Shown here: piece after piece, positions 17,527-26,045 of the stretch | Numbering within the stretch: the stretch's first letter is position 1 | How the letters are laid out: every line of letters begins with the position of its first letter | Assembly: GCF_003932895.1 (NCBI RefSeq) | Contig: NZ_RQYW01000015.1 | Coordinates: 1-60,631 of the forward strand | Length of the DNA stretch: 60,631 bases | Direction of reading: 5' to 3' | Source: Leptotrichia sp. OH3620_COT-345 | Lineage (GTDB): Bacteria; Fusobacteriota; Fusobacteriia; Fusobacteriales; Leptotrichiaceae | Notes under the pieces: model-generated | The model's input: only the letters and a program-made list of their open reading frames with translations | What the model was told of the DNA's origin: nothing | Database searches by the model: none | Translations under genes and position numbers: made by a program

Positions 17527-19905
17527 ATGTCAAGAAAACCATTTATTGCGACGAGAGAACTTGTAGTATTTCCGAGTGTAGTTACTCCTATATTTATCGG
17601 AAGACAGTCAAGTCTAGCAAGCCTTGAAGAAGCTCTAGAAAAATTTGAAAATAAACTGATTCTTTCCACACAGAAAGACTCTAATGTGGAAGAACCTAAA
17701 TTACCTGAAGATGTTTATGAAACAGGTGTTCTAGTTCATGTAATACAGACTGTGAAAATGCCTAACGGTACTGTAAAAGTTTTAGTAGAGGCAAAACATA
17801 GAGTATTAATAGGAGAATTTAATGAAGTAAACGGAGTACAATTTGCAGATTATGCAGAAATATTTCCTAAACCTATAGAAGAAAGTAAGGCAGAAGCATT
17901 AAAAAGAAAAGTAATAGATGAATTTTCAAACTATGCAAAAACTACTCAAAAAATATTACCTGATGTGATATATAATTTGAAAGAAGTAAGAAACATAGAT
18001 AAAGTATTTGATTTAATTTGTACAAATCTTATGATTATGACAAAAACAAAACAGGAATTGCTTGAAATACTGGATGTGGAAGAGAGGGCATATAAAATTT
18101 TAGGTATTCTTGAAAAAGAAGTAGAGATATTTACCATTGAGAAAGATATAGAATCGAAAGTAAGAGAACAGATGTCCGAAGTTCAAAAAAACTATTATTT
18201 AAGAGAAAAAATAAAGGCAATGAGAGAAGAAATGGGGGAAGATGTAGATACTGACGATGAGATTGAAGAACTCGATCAGAGAGTCCATGAATCTCAAGTG
18301 CCTCATGAATTAAAAAATAAGCTTTTTAAAGAACTTTCCAGACTAAAAAAAATGCCTGATTTTTCAGCAGAATCTTCAGTAATAAGATCTTATGTAGAAA
18401 CTGTGCTGGAATTACCTTGGGAAGAAGCTACAAAAGATGAAATAAATATTAATAAAGCTGAAAAAATTTTGAATGAAGATCATTATGGTCTAAAAGAAGT
18501 AAAAGAAAGAATTTTGGAATTTCTGGCTGTTAAAAAGCTAAATAATACTCTTAAAGGTTCGATTATATGTTTAGTAGGACCTCCCGGTGTAGGTAAAACA
18601 TCATTGGCAAACTCAATAGCACGTTCTATGAATAGAAAATTTACAAGAATATCACTTGGCGGTCTTAGAGATGAAGCTGAAATACGAGGACACAGAAGAA
18701 CTTATATAGGTTCAATGCCCGGAAGAATAATAAATTCTCTGAAACAGACAGGAGTAAATAATCCTGTTATGCTGTTTGATGAAATAGATAAAATGGCTTC
18801 GGACTTTAGAGGCGATCCTGCTTCGGCAATGTTGGAAGTTCTGGATCCTGCTCAAAATCACACATTTGAAGATCATTATATAGATTATCCTTTTGATTTA
18901 TCTAAAGTATTTTTTATATGTACTGCAAATGATTTAGGGGGGATACCGGGTCCGTTGAGAGATAGAATGGAAATAATATCTATAGAATCTTATACGGAAT
19001 TTGAAAAACTCAATATAGCTAAAAAATATCTTATACCTCAAACCCAGGAAGAAAATGGACTTAAAAATTATAAAATTCCTTTTTCTGATGCTTCAATATT
19101 TAAAATAATAAATGAATATACAAGAGAAGCGGGAGTAAGAAATTTACGTAGAGAAATAAGTAAACTGTTCAGAAAAATGGCTAAGGAAGCTTTGACATCA
19201 AAAACAAAAAAATTATCTGTAACTGAGGCAAAAATAAAAAATTATCTTGGAAATCCTAAATACAGGGAAGATAAAGTAAAAGAAAAAACAGGGAAAATAG
19301 GAGTGGTAAACGGTCTTGCATGGACGGCGGTAGGCGGTACAATGCTTGAAGTTCAGGCTGTCAGAATGGAAGGAAAAGGAAACCTCCAGCTTACAGGGAA
19401 ATTAGGAAGTGTAATGCAGGAATCTGCGAAAGTTGCTTATTCATATGTAAGGCATATAAAAAATAAACTTGGAATAGAAGGTAAATTTAATGAAGATACC
19501 GATATACATCTTCACTTTCCTGAAGGAGCTGTACCTAAAGACGGACCGTCAGCAGGTATTACAATAACTACCGCTATAATATCAGTACTTACGGATAAAG
19601 AGGTAAGACAGGATATAGCAATGACGGGAGAAATAACTATAACAGGTGAAGTTCTTGCTATTGGAGGAGTAAAGGAAAAAGTAATAGCAGCTCATAGAGT
19701 AGGTATAAGGGAAGTTATACTTCCTATCGATAATAAAATTGATGTTGAAGAACTTCCGGAGGAAATAACTGAAGATATGAATTTTATATTTGCAGAAACT
19801 TACGAGGATGTAAAAAAAGCAGTTTTTGTAAAAGAAAAAAAGAAACAAAAAAGTAAAGTTTCAGAAAAAAAGAAAAAAACAAGAAAAAATAAAAAATTGG
19901 AATAA
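17527..19905 (+). CDS. lon: ATP-dependent protease Lon
   Basis: A 792-residue LonA. It has an N-terminal substrate-binding domain (about 1-200), a coiled-coil region, an AAA+ domain with Walker A GPPGVGKT at 351-358 and Walker B VMLFDEIDKM, and a C-terminal serine protease domain with the Ser675/Lys718 dyad (PSAGIT and KEKVIAAHR). A Lys-rich tail of about 25 residues (KEKKKQKSK...KKKKTRKNKK) follows the protease domain and is not typical; it may mediate nucleic-acid or polyanion contact, which is inference. Lon degrades misfolded and regulatory proteins. It follows clpX by 29 bases with AAGGAAAGGGGAAC as its ribosome binding site. Confidence 0.96.
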   Translation: MSRKPFIATRELVVFPSVVTPIFIGRQSSLASLEEALEKFENKLILSTQKDSNVEEPKLPEDVYETGVLVHVIQTVKMPNGTVKVLVEAKHRVLIGEFNEVNGVQFADYAEIFPKPIEESKAEALKRKVIDEFSNYAKTTQKILPDVIYNLKEVRNIDKVFDLICTNLMIMTKTKQELLEILDVEERAYKILGILEKEVEIFTIEKDIESKVREQMSEVQKNYYLREKIKAMREEMGEDVDTDDEIEELDQRVHESQVPHELKNKLFKELSRLKKMPDFSAESSVIRSYVETVLELPWEEATKDEININKAEKILNEDHYGLKEVKERILEFLAVKKLNNTLKGSIICLVGPPGVGKTSLANSIARSMNRKFTRISLGGLRDEAEIRGHRRTYIGSMPGRIINSLKQTGVNNPVMLFDEIDKMASDFRGDPASAMLEVLDPAQNHTFEDHYIDYPFDLSKVFFICTANDLGGIPGPLRDRMEIISIESYTEFEKLNIAKKYLIPQTQEENGLKNYKIPFSDASIFKIINEYTREAGVRNLRREISKLFRKMAKEALTSKTKKLSVTEAKIKNYLGNPKYREDKVKEKTGKIGVVNGLAWTAVGGTMLEVQAVRMEGKGNLQLTGKLGSVMQESAKVAYSYVRHIKNKLGIEGKFNEDTDIHLHFPEGAVPKDGPSAGITITTAIISVLTDKEVRQDIAMTGEITITGEVLAIGGVKEKVIAAHRVGIREVILPIDNKIDVEELPEEITEDMNFIFAETYEDVKKAVFVKEKKKQKSKVSEKKKKTRKNKKLE

Positions 19906-20133
19906 AAAATAGTTTAACCTAAATTTTCTATACTTAAAAATATTTTTATTCATAAATGCTAATTATCATCTTCACATTCGGTCTATTAGCTGCAAAATTG
20001 TTTAATCTTCAAAAATAAATATTATGCTTGGAAAACAAACAGTGAACTTAATTATGTTTAAACGACTGTTTTCCTGAACGGAATAATTTTTATTTCTTAG
20101 AAAACTTTGAGTGTTGAGAAAATAAGAAATAGG
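19906..20133. repeat. intergenic stretch with dispersed repeat copy A
   Basis: No gene. From about 20010 to 20130 it carries a decayed copy of the dispersed element also seen near 28.0, 32.9 and 35.7 kb: the block ATTATGCTTGGAAAA, an internal inverted repeat pairing GGAAAACA with TGTTTTCC, then a block like AAAACTTTGAGTGTTGAGAAAATA. Confidence 0.5.
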
Positions 20134-20208
20134 ATGGTTATAGCATATGATGTAAAAAATGGAGAGATTTTAAGTATAATGAGTGCTTTTGAATATAAAA
20201 TTTTATAG
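20134..20208 (+). pseudogene. possible remnant of a penicillin-binding-protein gene
   Basis: A 24-codon open frame reading MVIAYDVKNGEILSIMSA and then lost to a stop. The pattern a-v-x-D-v-k-N-G-e-I-L-a-m-v-S is the well-known strand-turn-strand segment of penicillin-binding protein transpeptidase domains. No flanking homology remains, there is no good ribosome binding site, and the fragment is too short to be functional. The match is by eye and could be chance. Confidence 0.35.
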
Positions 20209-20260
20209 TTGATAATAAAAAGAAATAATAGCAGTATAAGGTTAATTATAAAATTAATGA

Positions 20261-20304
20261 ATATGCAGAAATGTTTATAAACAGCTTTTCTGCATATTTT
20301 TATT
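20261..20304 (+). terminator. rho-independent terminator ahead of the inositol-phosphatase gene
   Basis: Perfect 11-bp inverted repeat ATATGCAGAAA (20261-20271) and TTTCTGCATAT (20287-20297), followed by a T-rich run. It would end transcription coming from lon or from the remnant before it. Confidence 0.75.
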
Positions 20305-20360
20305 TTATACTTTAATAAAATATGTTACAATACTATAAAAATAAAAACAGGAGATAAAAA

Positions 20361-21134
20361 ATGGAAAACTTGAATAATATCATGGAAAATTTAAATAATT
20401 GTCTTAATGAAGTTGCAAAATTTCAATTACAAAGCTTAGAAAATAGAACATTTAAAATTGAAGAAAAAAAAACAGAATTTGATATGGTAACTGAAATTGA
20501 CAAAAAATCCGAAAAAATGATAATGGAATTTATCAAAAATAATTATCCCGGTCATGCTATACTAACTGAAGAAACAGGATTTCATGTTGGAAACAAAGAA
20601 AATAAATATGAATGGGTTATAGACCCTATTGACGGTACAACAAATTTTATTCATGGTTTCCCTTTTCATTGTATTTCAGTAGGATTAAGATACAAAGGTA
20701 AAACAGTATTGGGAGTAGTAAATGCTCCTCAGCTGAATATAGTTTTTTCAACCATAAAAGGGAAAGGAGCATTTAGGAACAGCAAAAAAATATCTGTTTC
20801 AGAAATTGACACACTTCATAAAAGTATAGTAGTTACAGGTTTTCCATATGAAAGAGCTATTGAAAATCCTAATTTAAAATGTTTTAATAATGTGGTGAAT
20901 AAAGTCGCCGGAATAAGAAGAACAGGAGCTGCGGCACTTGATTTATGTTTTGTGGCATCAGGAAATTTTGATGCATACTGGGAATATAATGTAAAAGAAT
21001 GGGATATATGTGCAGGAGAACTTATATTAAAAGAAGCGGGGGGAACTTCTCAAAAATTTAGTCAAGGTCATAATGTTTTATTTTACTTTGGAAATGGAAA
21101 TATAGATAATACGATGTTAGAAATATTATTGTAA
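20361..21134 (+). CDS. suhB: inositol monophosphatase family protein
   Basis: A 257-residue phosphatase of the IMPase/FIG superfamily. It has the metal-binding motifs EETG (residues 70-75 region), DPIDGTTNFIHGFP and, near the C-terminus, EWDICAGELILKEAGG, the two signature patterns of the family. Length is typical. Members hydrolyse inositol phosphates and related sugar phosphates with Mg2+; the SuhB branch also acts in rRNA antitermination in E. coli. The gene symbol is by family similarity only. It starts at ATG after ACAGGAGATAAAAA. Confidence 0.85.
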   Translation: MENLNNIMENLNNCLNEVAKFQLQSLENRTFKIEEKKTEFDMVTEIDKKSEKMIMEFIKNNYPGHAILTEETGFHVGNKENKYEWVIDPIDGTTNFIHGFPFHCISVGLRYKGKTVLGVVNAPQLNIVFSTIKGKGAFRNSKKISVSEIDTLHKSIVVTGFPYERAIENPNLKCFNNVVNKVAGIRRTGAAALDLCFVASGNFDAYWEYNVKEWDICAGELILKEAGGTSQKFSQGHNVLFYFGNGNIDNTMLEILL

Positions 21135-21166
21135 AATTTATTATAAAAGATATTTAGGGAGTGAAT

Positions 21167-21727
21167 ATGGACGATTTATCTGAAGAAAAAAAAGGAAAGC
21201 TTGTAAAAAATATAAAAGAAGAAATAGAAAATGAAAAAAGAATACATAAACTTTTAGAAAAAAAATTTTCCGAAGTTACAGAAAAAAATGAAAAATTAAG
21301 TTTTTCGCGGAAACTTTCCGATATAGTTGTAAATTTTGTTGGAAGTTGGAAATTTATTATATTTTTCTGTTTATTTTTAGTTTTTTGGATTACAATAAAC
21401 ATATATCTTTTAGTTGGAAAAATTTTTGATCCTTATCCTTTCATATTACTGAATCTTATTTTATCAAGTTTGGGAGGATTACTGTCTATTCTGATATTAA
21501 TGAGCTTGAACAGAAAACAGGAAATTGACGGAAGGCAGACAGAAAATAATTGTAAAATAAATCTGAAAATGGAAATTTTAATGGAAGATATACATTATAA
21601 ACTTGATGAGCTTTTGGAAAGGCAAGAAGAAATAATTGAAAGGATAATTTATCTGGAAGGAAGAAAGTCTGATTTTAGCCAGAAAAAATATAAATTTATG
21701 AAAGATATTTTTGATAAAACCGAGTAA
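21167..21727 (+). CDS. DUF1003 family membrane protein
   Basis: A 186-residue protein with a charged, helical N-terminus (about 45 residues), two closely spaced hydrophobic segments (W-KFIIFFCLFLVFWITINIY and PFILLNLILSSLGGLLSILILMS) and a charged coiled-coil-like C-terminus (MEDIHYKLDELLERQEEIIERI). The G-S-W-x-F start of the first helix and the DPYPFILLNL motif between helices are the DUF1003 signature. No function is known; DUF1003 proteins are reported as inner-membrane proteins sometimes linked to CorA-like cation transport. The ATG at 21167 follows AGGGAG; the in-frame GTG at 21161 overlaps that site and is less likely. Confidence 0.85.
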   Translation: MDDLSEEKKGKLVKNIKEEIENEKRIHKLLEKKFSEVTEKNEKLSFSRKLSDIVVNFVGSWKFIIFFCLFLVFWITINIYLLVGKIFDPYPFILLNLILSSLGGLLSILILMSLNRKQEIDGRQTENNCKINLKMEILMEDIHYKLDELLERQEEIIERIIYLEGRKSDFSQKKYKFMKDIFDKTE

Positions 21728-21785
21728 TCACCACATAATAAAGAAAAAATTAACTTGAATACCTTCTCTTTTCTTTTTAAAATTA

Positions 21786-21796
21786 TATGATATAAT
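21786..21796 (+). promoter_or_regulatory. extended -10 promoter for the alcohol dehydrogenase
   Basis: TGA followed by TATAAT at 21791-21796. A convincing -35 is not visible, which is common when an extended -10 is present. It is about 65 bases before the start codon. Confidence 0.5.
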
Positions 21797-21859
21797 ATAT
21801 GTATGAACAAATGTTAATATATGTAAATATATCATATAAATATTTTAGGAGGTCATATT

Positions 21860-22947
21860 ATGGCGGAACAGATGAAAGGATTTGCAATGAAACGTATAGG
21901 AGAAGTAGGTTGGATTACAAAAGACAGACCTGAATGCGGACCTACAGATGTATAGTTAAACCTTTAGCATTAGCTCCATGTACTTCAGATATACACACAG
22001 TTTATGAAGGAGGAGTCGGAGAACGTTTTGACATGATTTTAGGGCATGAAGCTTGTGGAGAGGTAGTTGAAGTAGGTGCTCTTATCAGGGATTTCAAAGT
22101 AGGTGACAGAGTTCTTGTAACAGCTATAACACCTAACTGGAATTCAGTAGAAGCTCAGGGAGGTTATGCAATGCATTCGGGAGGAATGCTTGCAGGATGG
22201 AAGTTTTCAAATGTAAAAGATGGTGTTTTTGCTGAATATTTTCATGTAAATGATGCTGATGGAAATTTAGCATTAATACCTGAAGGTATGGATTACGGTA
22301 CAGCATGTATGCTTAGTGATATGGTTCCTACAGGGTTTCACAGTGCTGAACTTGCAGATATCCAGTTTGGAGATGTAGTTGCCGTATTTGGTCTTGGTTC
22401 TGTAGGACTTATGGGAGTTGCAGCAGCAGCATTGAAAGGAGCAGGGAGAATATTTGCAATTGATTCGAGAGAACAGGTAGTTCCTATTGCAAAAGCATAT
22501 GGAGCTACGGATATAATTGATTTTAAAGTTGCCCCGACAGAAGATCAGATTATGGAACTGACTGATGGAAAAGGTGTAAATAAAGTTATTATAGCAGGAG
22601 GAGATCAGAGATTATTTGCTACTGCAATGAAAATTTTTAAACCGGGCGGGCGTATCGGAAACGTAAATTATCTGGGAAGTGGAGACTATGTTCAGATTCC
22701 TAGAGTTGAATGGAGAACAGGAATGGCACACAAACAGATTTTTGGAGGATTAATGCCGGGCGGAAGATTAAGACTTGAAAAACTTGCAAGATTAATAGAA
22801 TTTGGAAAACTGGATCCGAGTTTAATTATAACTCATAGATTTGAAGGATTTGAAAATATTGAAAAAGCATTGGAACTTATGAGAACTAAGGCTGACGGAG
22901 TAATAAAACCTGTCGTATACATGACTTCACAAAAAGTGAATGAATAA
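21860..22947 (+). pseudogene. NADP-dependent secondary-alcohol dehydrogenase, frameshifted near its start
   Basis: The true start is ATG at 21860 after TAGGAGGTCAT. The frame reads MAEQMKGFAMKRIGEVGW and then meets a TAG at 21953-21955; the rest of the protein continues from the next frame as IVKPLALAPCTSDIHTV. One base is missing in the codon at 21950-21951, where homologues read D-A-I-V-x-P. From there to 22947 it closely resembles Clostridium beijerinckii type isopropanol dehydrogenase: the zinc ligands Cys of APCTSDIHT, His of LGHEA and Asp of SDMVPTGFH, and a Rossmann fold with GLGSVGLMG. All key residues are intact, so the break is recent, a sequencing error, or a programmed event. Without repair it would give only a 31-residue peptide. 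Confidence 0.85.
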
Positions 22948-22971
22948 TTATACTTTTAAATAAAAATTAAT

Positions 22972-23094
22972 AGGCTGTCTCAAATATGGATATAAAGTTA
23001 TCCTTATATTTTCTCTATAATTTCTATTATTTATTTGAAATAAATGGGAAAATATAAAAATAGAATTGCCAATTCTATTTCGGGACAGTCTTTT
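22972..23094 (+). terminator. branched inverted-repeat element / terminator
   Basis: Outer arms GGCTGTCTC and GGGACAGTC pair completely if G-U pairs are allowed, and enclose a perfect hairpin AAATAGAATT-gcc-AATTCTATTT (23058-23080); a TTTT run follows. It could terminate the alcohol dehydrogenase transcript. The ends GGCTGTCTC and GACTGTCCC also resemble insertion-sequence ends, so a small non-autonomous element is another reading. Confidence 0.5.
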
Positions 23095-23116
23095 AAGTTA
23101 GTAGGGGGACAATAAG

Positions 23117-24037
23117 ATGAAAGTATTTATCCTTTCAGGATTTTTAGGTGCAGGAAAAACAACATTTATTAAACAGATGATAAAAAGTACGGGAAGAGAA
23201 TATGTAATATTTGAAAATGAATTTGGAGATGTAAATATAGATGGCGAAATTTTAAAAACTGATGTGGAAAATGACAGTAAAAATATGGAAATAAAAGTTT
23301 GGGAAATGACAAGCGGTTGTGTATGTTGCAGTACAAGGGCCGACTTTCTTTCTTCACTTTTAGTAATTGACAATACTCTCAATCCTGATTTTTTAGTAGT
23401 GGAACCTTCGGGAATAGCTGTTTTAAGTAATATTTTAAACAATATAAATAAAATAAAATATGAATGTATAAAACTTCTTCCTCCACTGACAATAGTAGAT
23501 GTAAATACTTATTTTAAATATAAAAGTAAATACGGTGAAATATTTATCGATCAGATAAAAGAAGCGGCACGTATCCAGTTTTCGAAAATTGAAAATATAT
23601 CTGCTGAAGAAATTGAATTAATATGTAAAGATATAAAGTCCTTAAATACCAATGCAAAAATTTATAAAACTGATTACAAAAAACAAAAAATAGAATATTG
23701 GAATGAATTATTCGAGGGAGAGCTTATTAAATTTGAAAATAATGATATAATTGAAATTAAAGATAAAATGCAAAATATGTCTTATAAAAATGCTTATGTC
23801 AATAATATAGGTGAACTTGTCTTATTTCTTGATAAAATTGTATTTGGATATTTTGGAGATATAAACAGAGCAAAAGGAGTATTTAAGACTCATGGATATA
23901 ATTTACATTTTGATGTAGTTGATACGGAATATAACATATCTTTTTCAAATGGAAATGAAGAAAATAATACTGTATTTATCGGAAAATATATTGATAAGAA
24001 AAAATTAAAAAAAGAACTTGAAAGTTTTTTTCTCTAA
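23117..24037 (+). CDS. CobW/G3E family GTPase (metal chaperone-like)
   Basis: A 306-residue P-loop GTPase of the COG0523 family. Walker A is GFLGAGKTT at residues 7-15, the Glu-rich ENEFGDVNID segment follows, and the hallmark metal motif CVCC occurs in TSGCVCCSTRADF; DFLVVEPSGIA is Walker B. The C-terminal part shows a CobW_C-like fold, though weakly. Members insert or traffic Zn, Ni or Co to target enzymes. No obvious client gene is adjacent; the upstream gene is a zinc-dependent alcohol dehydrogenase, a possible but unproven partner. The start is ATG 23117 after a G-rich stretch (AGTAGGGGGACAATAAG). Confidence 0.85.
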   Translation: MKVFILSGFLGAGKTTFIKQMIKSTGREYVIFENEFGDVNIDGEILKTDVENDSKNMEIKVWEMTSGCVCCSTRADFLSSLLVIDNTLNPDFLVVEPSGIAVLSNILNNINKIKYECIKLLPPLTIVDVNTYFKYKSKYGEIFIDQIKEAARIQFSKIENISAEEIELICKDIKSLNTNAKIYKTDYKKQKIEYWNELFEGELIKFENNDIIEIKDKMQNMSYKNAYVNNIGELVLFLDKIVFGYFGDINRAKGVFKTHGYNLHFDVVDTEYNISFSNGNEENNTVFIGKYIDKKKLKKELESFFL

Positions 24038-24094
24038 AAATTTATTGTCAACTTTAAATTTTTACTGTTAACTGTAAATTTTTCTATAAAATTT

Positions 24095-24290
24095 TAATGT
24101 TAAGAAAAAATATAAAAGTGTATGTTATAAAATTGAAATTATAAAAAAATCTCATATTCAAATTATCTTAATAAAAAAATATGATATAAGAATGAGTGTA
24201 AAAAAATTACTGTTTGTGGAAAGAGAGTTTGTGATTTTTTTAGTGAATAAAATGTTTTTAAACGGAAAATAATTTGAGTTGGAAAAGAAT
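24095..24290. repeat. dispersed repeat copy E
   Basis: Shares with the stretch near 28.23-28.37 kb an ordered set of blocks: ATTCAAATTAT, AAAAAAATATGA, AGAATGAGT, ACTGT, GAAAG, AGTTTGT, AATTTTT-like, TGTTTTTAAA and AAAATAATTTGAGTTGG. Copies are diverged and indel-rich. It lies between the CobW gene and the cupin gene. Confidence 0.55.
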
Positions 24291-24326
24291 ATAAATAAAC
24301 ATCGGTACAAGTATAAAGGAGATATA

Positions 24327-24623
24327 ATGAATATATTTGAAATTGATAAAGTTCCTGAAAATGAAGAAATTATTACAATTCTTGAAAAAAGAGATAATAT
24401 AAAAATAGAAAGAATATTATCTAAAGGTCAGACTACAGAGTGGATGATACAGGATAAAAATGAGTTTGTTCTTTTAATTCAAGGAAGTGCAATAATTGAG
24501 TTTGAAGATAAAAAAATAAAAATGGAAAAAGGAGATATTGTTTTAATAAATAAAGGAGAAAAGCACAGAGTATCATTTACGAGTGAAAATCCTTACTGTA
24601 TATGGCTTTGTGTACATTTTTAG
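24327..24623 (+). CDS. small single-domain cupin protein
   Basis: A 98-residue protein starting at ATG 24327 behind AAAGGAGATATA; an in-frame upstream start at 24279 would lie inside the repeat and is unlikely. The cupin pattern is visible: LLIQGSAIIEFEDKKIKMEKGDIVLINKGEKHRVSFTSE, with G-D-i-v-l-I and the conserved H-R of motif 2. Function unknown; similar small cupins bind metals or sugars or act as isomerases. Confidence 0.75.
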   Translation: MNIFEIDKVPENEEIITILEKRDNIKIERILSKGQTTEWMIQDKNEFVLLIQGSAIIEFEDKKIKMEKGDIVLINKGEKHRVSFTSENPYCIWLCVHF

Positions 24624-24979
24624 AAAAAATTGTAAAATTAAATACAAAATTATTTGTAACATAGATATTTTTTAAGCCGGATTGACAATGATTTATTTAA
24701 ATTGTACAATATAAAAAATAAAATGATAAATACAATATATATAATTTATATATTATTAGAAATTATAATGGATATTTATAAAAAAGGATAAAAGATAAAA
24801 ATGTTTTAAAACTTAATATATGAAAGGAAGACATTTTTTTGAATATATGAAAGATAAAGAAATATTTTTAGAAAAGATTAAACATAGGCAAACGAAAATT
24901 TATAAATACAGAAGTTGAATTTTATTAATAGAAATATATTTTAAAAATTTATTTTGAAATTTGAAATTAAGAAAGGAGA
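24624..24979. other. gene-free stretch with a promoter
   Basis: No credible gene. A consensus promoter lies inside: TTGACA at 24682-24687, 17-base spacer, TACAAT at 24705-24710. Transcription would start near 24717 and run about 260 bases before the BMP-family gene, a long leader in which I see only a 22-codon open frame of doubtful reality. Confidence 0.5.
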
Positions 24980-25987
24980 ATGTCAAAAAAGGAAATTATG
25001 AAAAATAAGATGCTTGTAATAATTTTAATATTTCTGAGTATAGTAACATTTGGAACAACTGAAACTGATGCTAAGCTTAAAGTTGCAGTTATTTATTCAG
25101 TGAGAGGAAAAGGAGATAAATCATACAATGACTTTGCTTATGAAGGACTTATGAAATCGAAAAAAGATTTTGGAATAGAATTTAAAGAATTTATTCAGAA
25201 AATTTCTATTTTGGATATAGAAGATCAATTAAGAGCGATGGCAAAAAGTAAAAAATATGATTTAATAATAGGTATACCAAAAGCAATAAAACTTGGAATT
25301 GAAAAAATTGCAAAAGAATATCCTGAGCAGAAATTTGTAGTTGCTTATGAAGCTCCCGAAATTTCTTTATCTAATGTAGCAACGATTTTGTTTAAAGAAG
25401 AAGAAGGAGGGTTTCTTGCCGGAATTCTTGCCGGAATGATGACAAAAAGTTATTCTGTAGGATTTATGGGATCCACTGAAACTGAAAATGTGAAAAGATA
25501 TGAAAAGGGATTTAGGCAGGGAGTAAAATATGTAAATAAAAATACGATTATTTTTAGTTCGTATGTAGATGGTGAAAATCCTTATTTCGATATTCCGCTG
25601 GCTAAAAAGAAAACTGAAAATATGATTAAAAAGAATAGAATAGGAGTTATATTCCATAGTGCAGGAGGAAGCGGAATAGGTGTATTAAATGCGGCACAGG
25701 AAAATGGAATATTTGCAATTGCTTCAGAACAGAATGAAGATAAACTTGCACCGGGTACTGTATTGACATCTGTAATGACAGATTTAAGTATTCCTTTATA
25801 CTATATAATAAAAAATACCGTTAAAGGGAAATTTAAAGGAGAGGAATATTATTTCGGACTTTCGGATAATGCTATAAAAGTTACCGATTTTAAATATACG
25901 GTAAATATAATAGGAAAAGAAAAATTGAATAAATTTCAGGAAATAAGGGAAATGATAAGAGCAGGAAAAATAAAAGTTCAGTATTAA
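24980..25987 (+). CDS. BMP-family (PnrA-like) periplasmic substrate-binding protein
   Basis: A 335-residue protein with a signal peptide (hydrophobic residues about 10-24). After it the sequence has the Bmp/PnrA pattern: KVAVIYSVRGKGDKSYNDFAYEGL, where the DKSYND-type motif is the ligand-contact loop, then FVVAYEAPEISLSNVATILFKEEEGGFLAGILAGMMTKS and GGSGIGVLNAAQE. Homologues bind purine nucleosides or other small ligands and feed ABC transporters. No permease or ATPase gene is adjacent here, so it is an orphan binding protein in this window. Lipobox cysteine is not evident, so it is probably soluble in the periplasm. The start is ATG after GAAAGGAGA. Confidence 0.85.
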   Translation: MSKKEIMKNKMLVIILIFLSIVTFGTTETDAKLKVAVIYSVRGKGDKSYNDFAYEGLMKSKKDFGIEFKEFIQKISILDIEDQLRAMAKSKKYDLIIGIPKAIKLGIEKIAKEYPEQKFVVAYEAPEISLSNVATILFKEEEGGFLAGILAGMMTKSYSVGFMGSTETENVKRYEKGFRQGVKYVNKNTIIFSSYVDGENPYFDIPLAKKKTENMIKKNRIGVIFHSAGGSGIGVLNAAQENGIFAIASEQNEDKLAPGTVLTSVMTDLSIPLYYIIKNTVKGKFKGEEYYFGLSDNAIKVTDFKYTVNIIGKEKLNKFQEIREMIRAGKIKVQY

Positions 25988-26025
25988 AATTTTCGGAAAA
26001 CTTTTAATGTAGTTCCCCGAAAATT
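25988..26025. terminator. convergent inverted repeat, likely terminator
   Basis: AATTTTCGG (25988-25996) and CCGAAAATT (26017-26025) form a 9-bp stem between two convergent genes. The T run is poor on both strands, but the position fits a shared terminator. Confidence 0.5.
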
Positions 26026-26045
26026 ATAAAATGAATATTGAAATA

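Noticed and set aside
24848-24916. A 22-codon open frame in the leader of the BMP-family gene
   Set aside because: Too short, with no terminator stem that it could control; chance ORF in AT-rich DNA.
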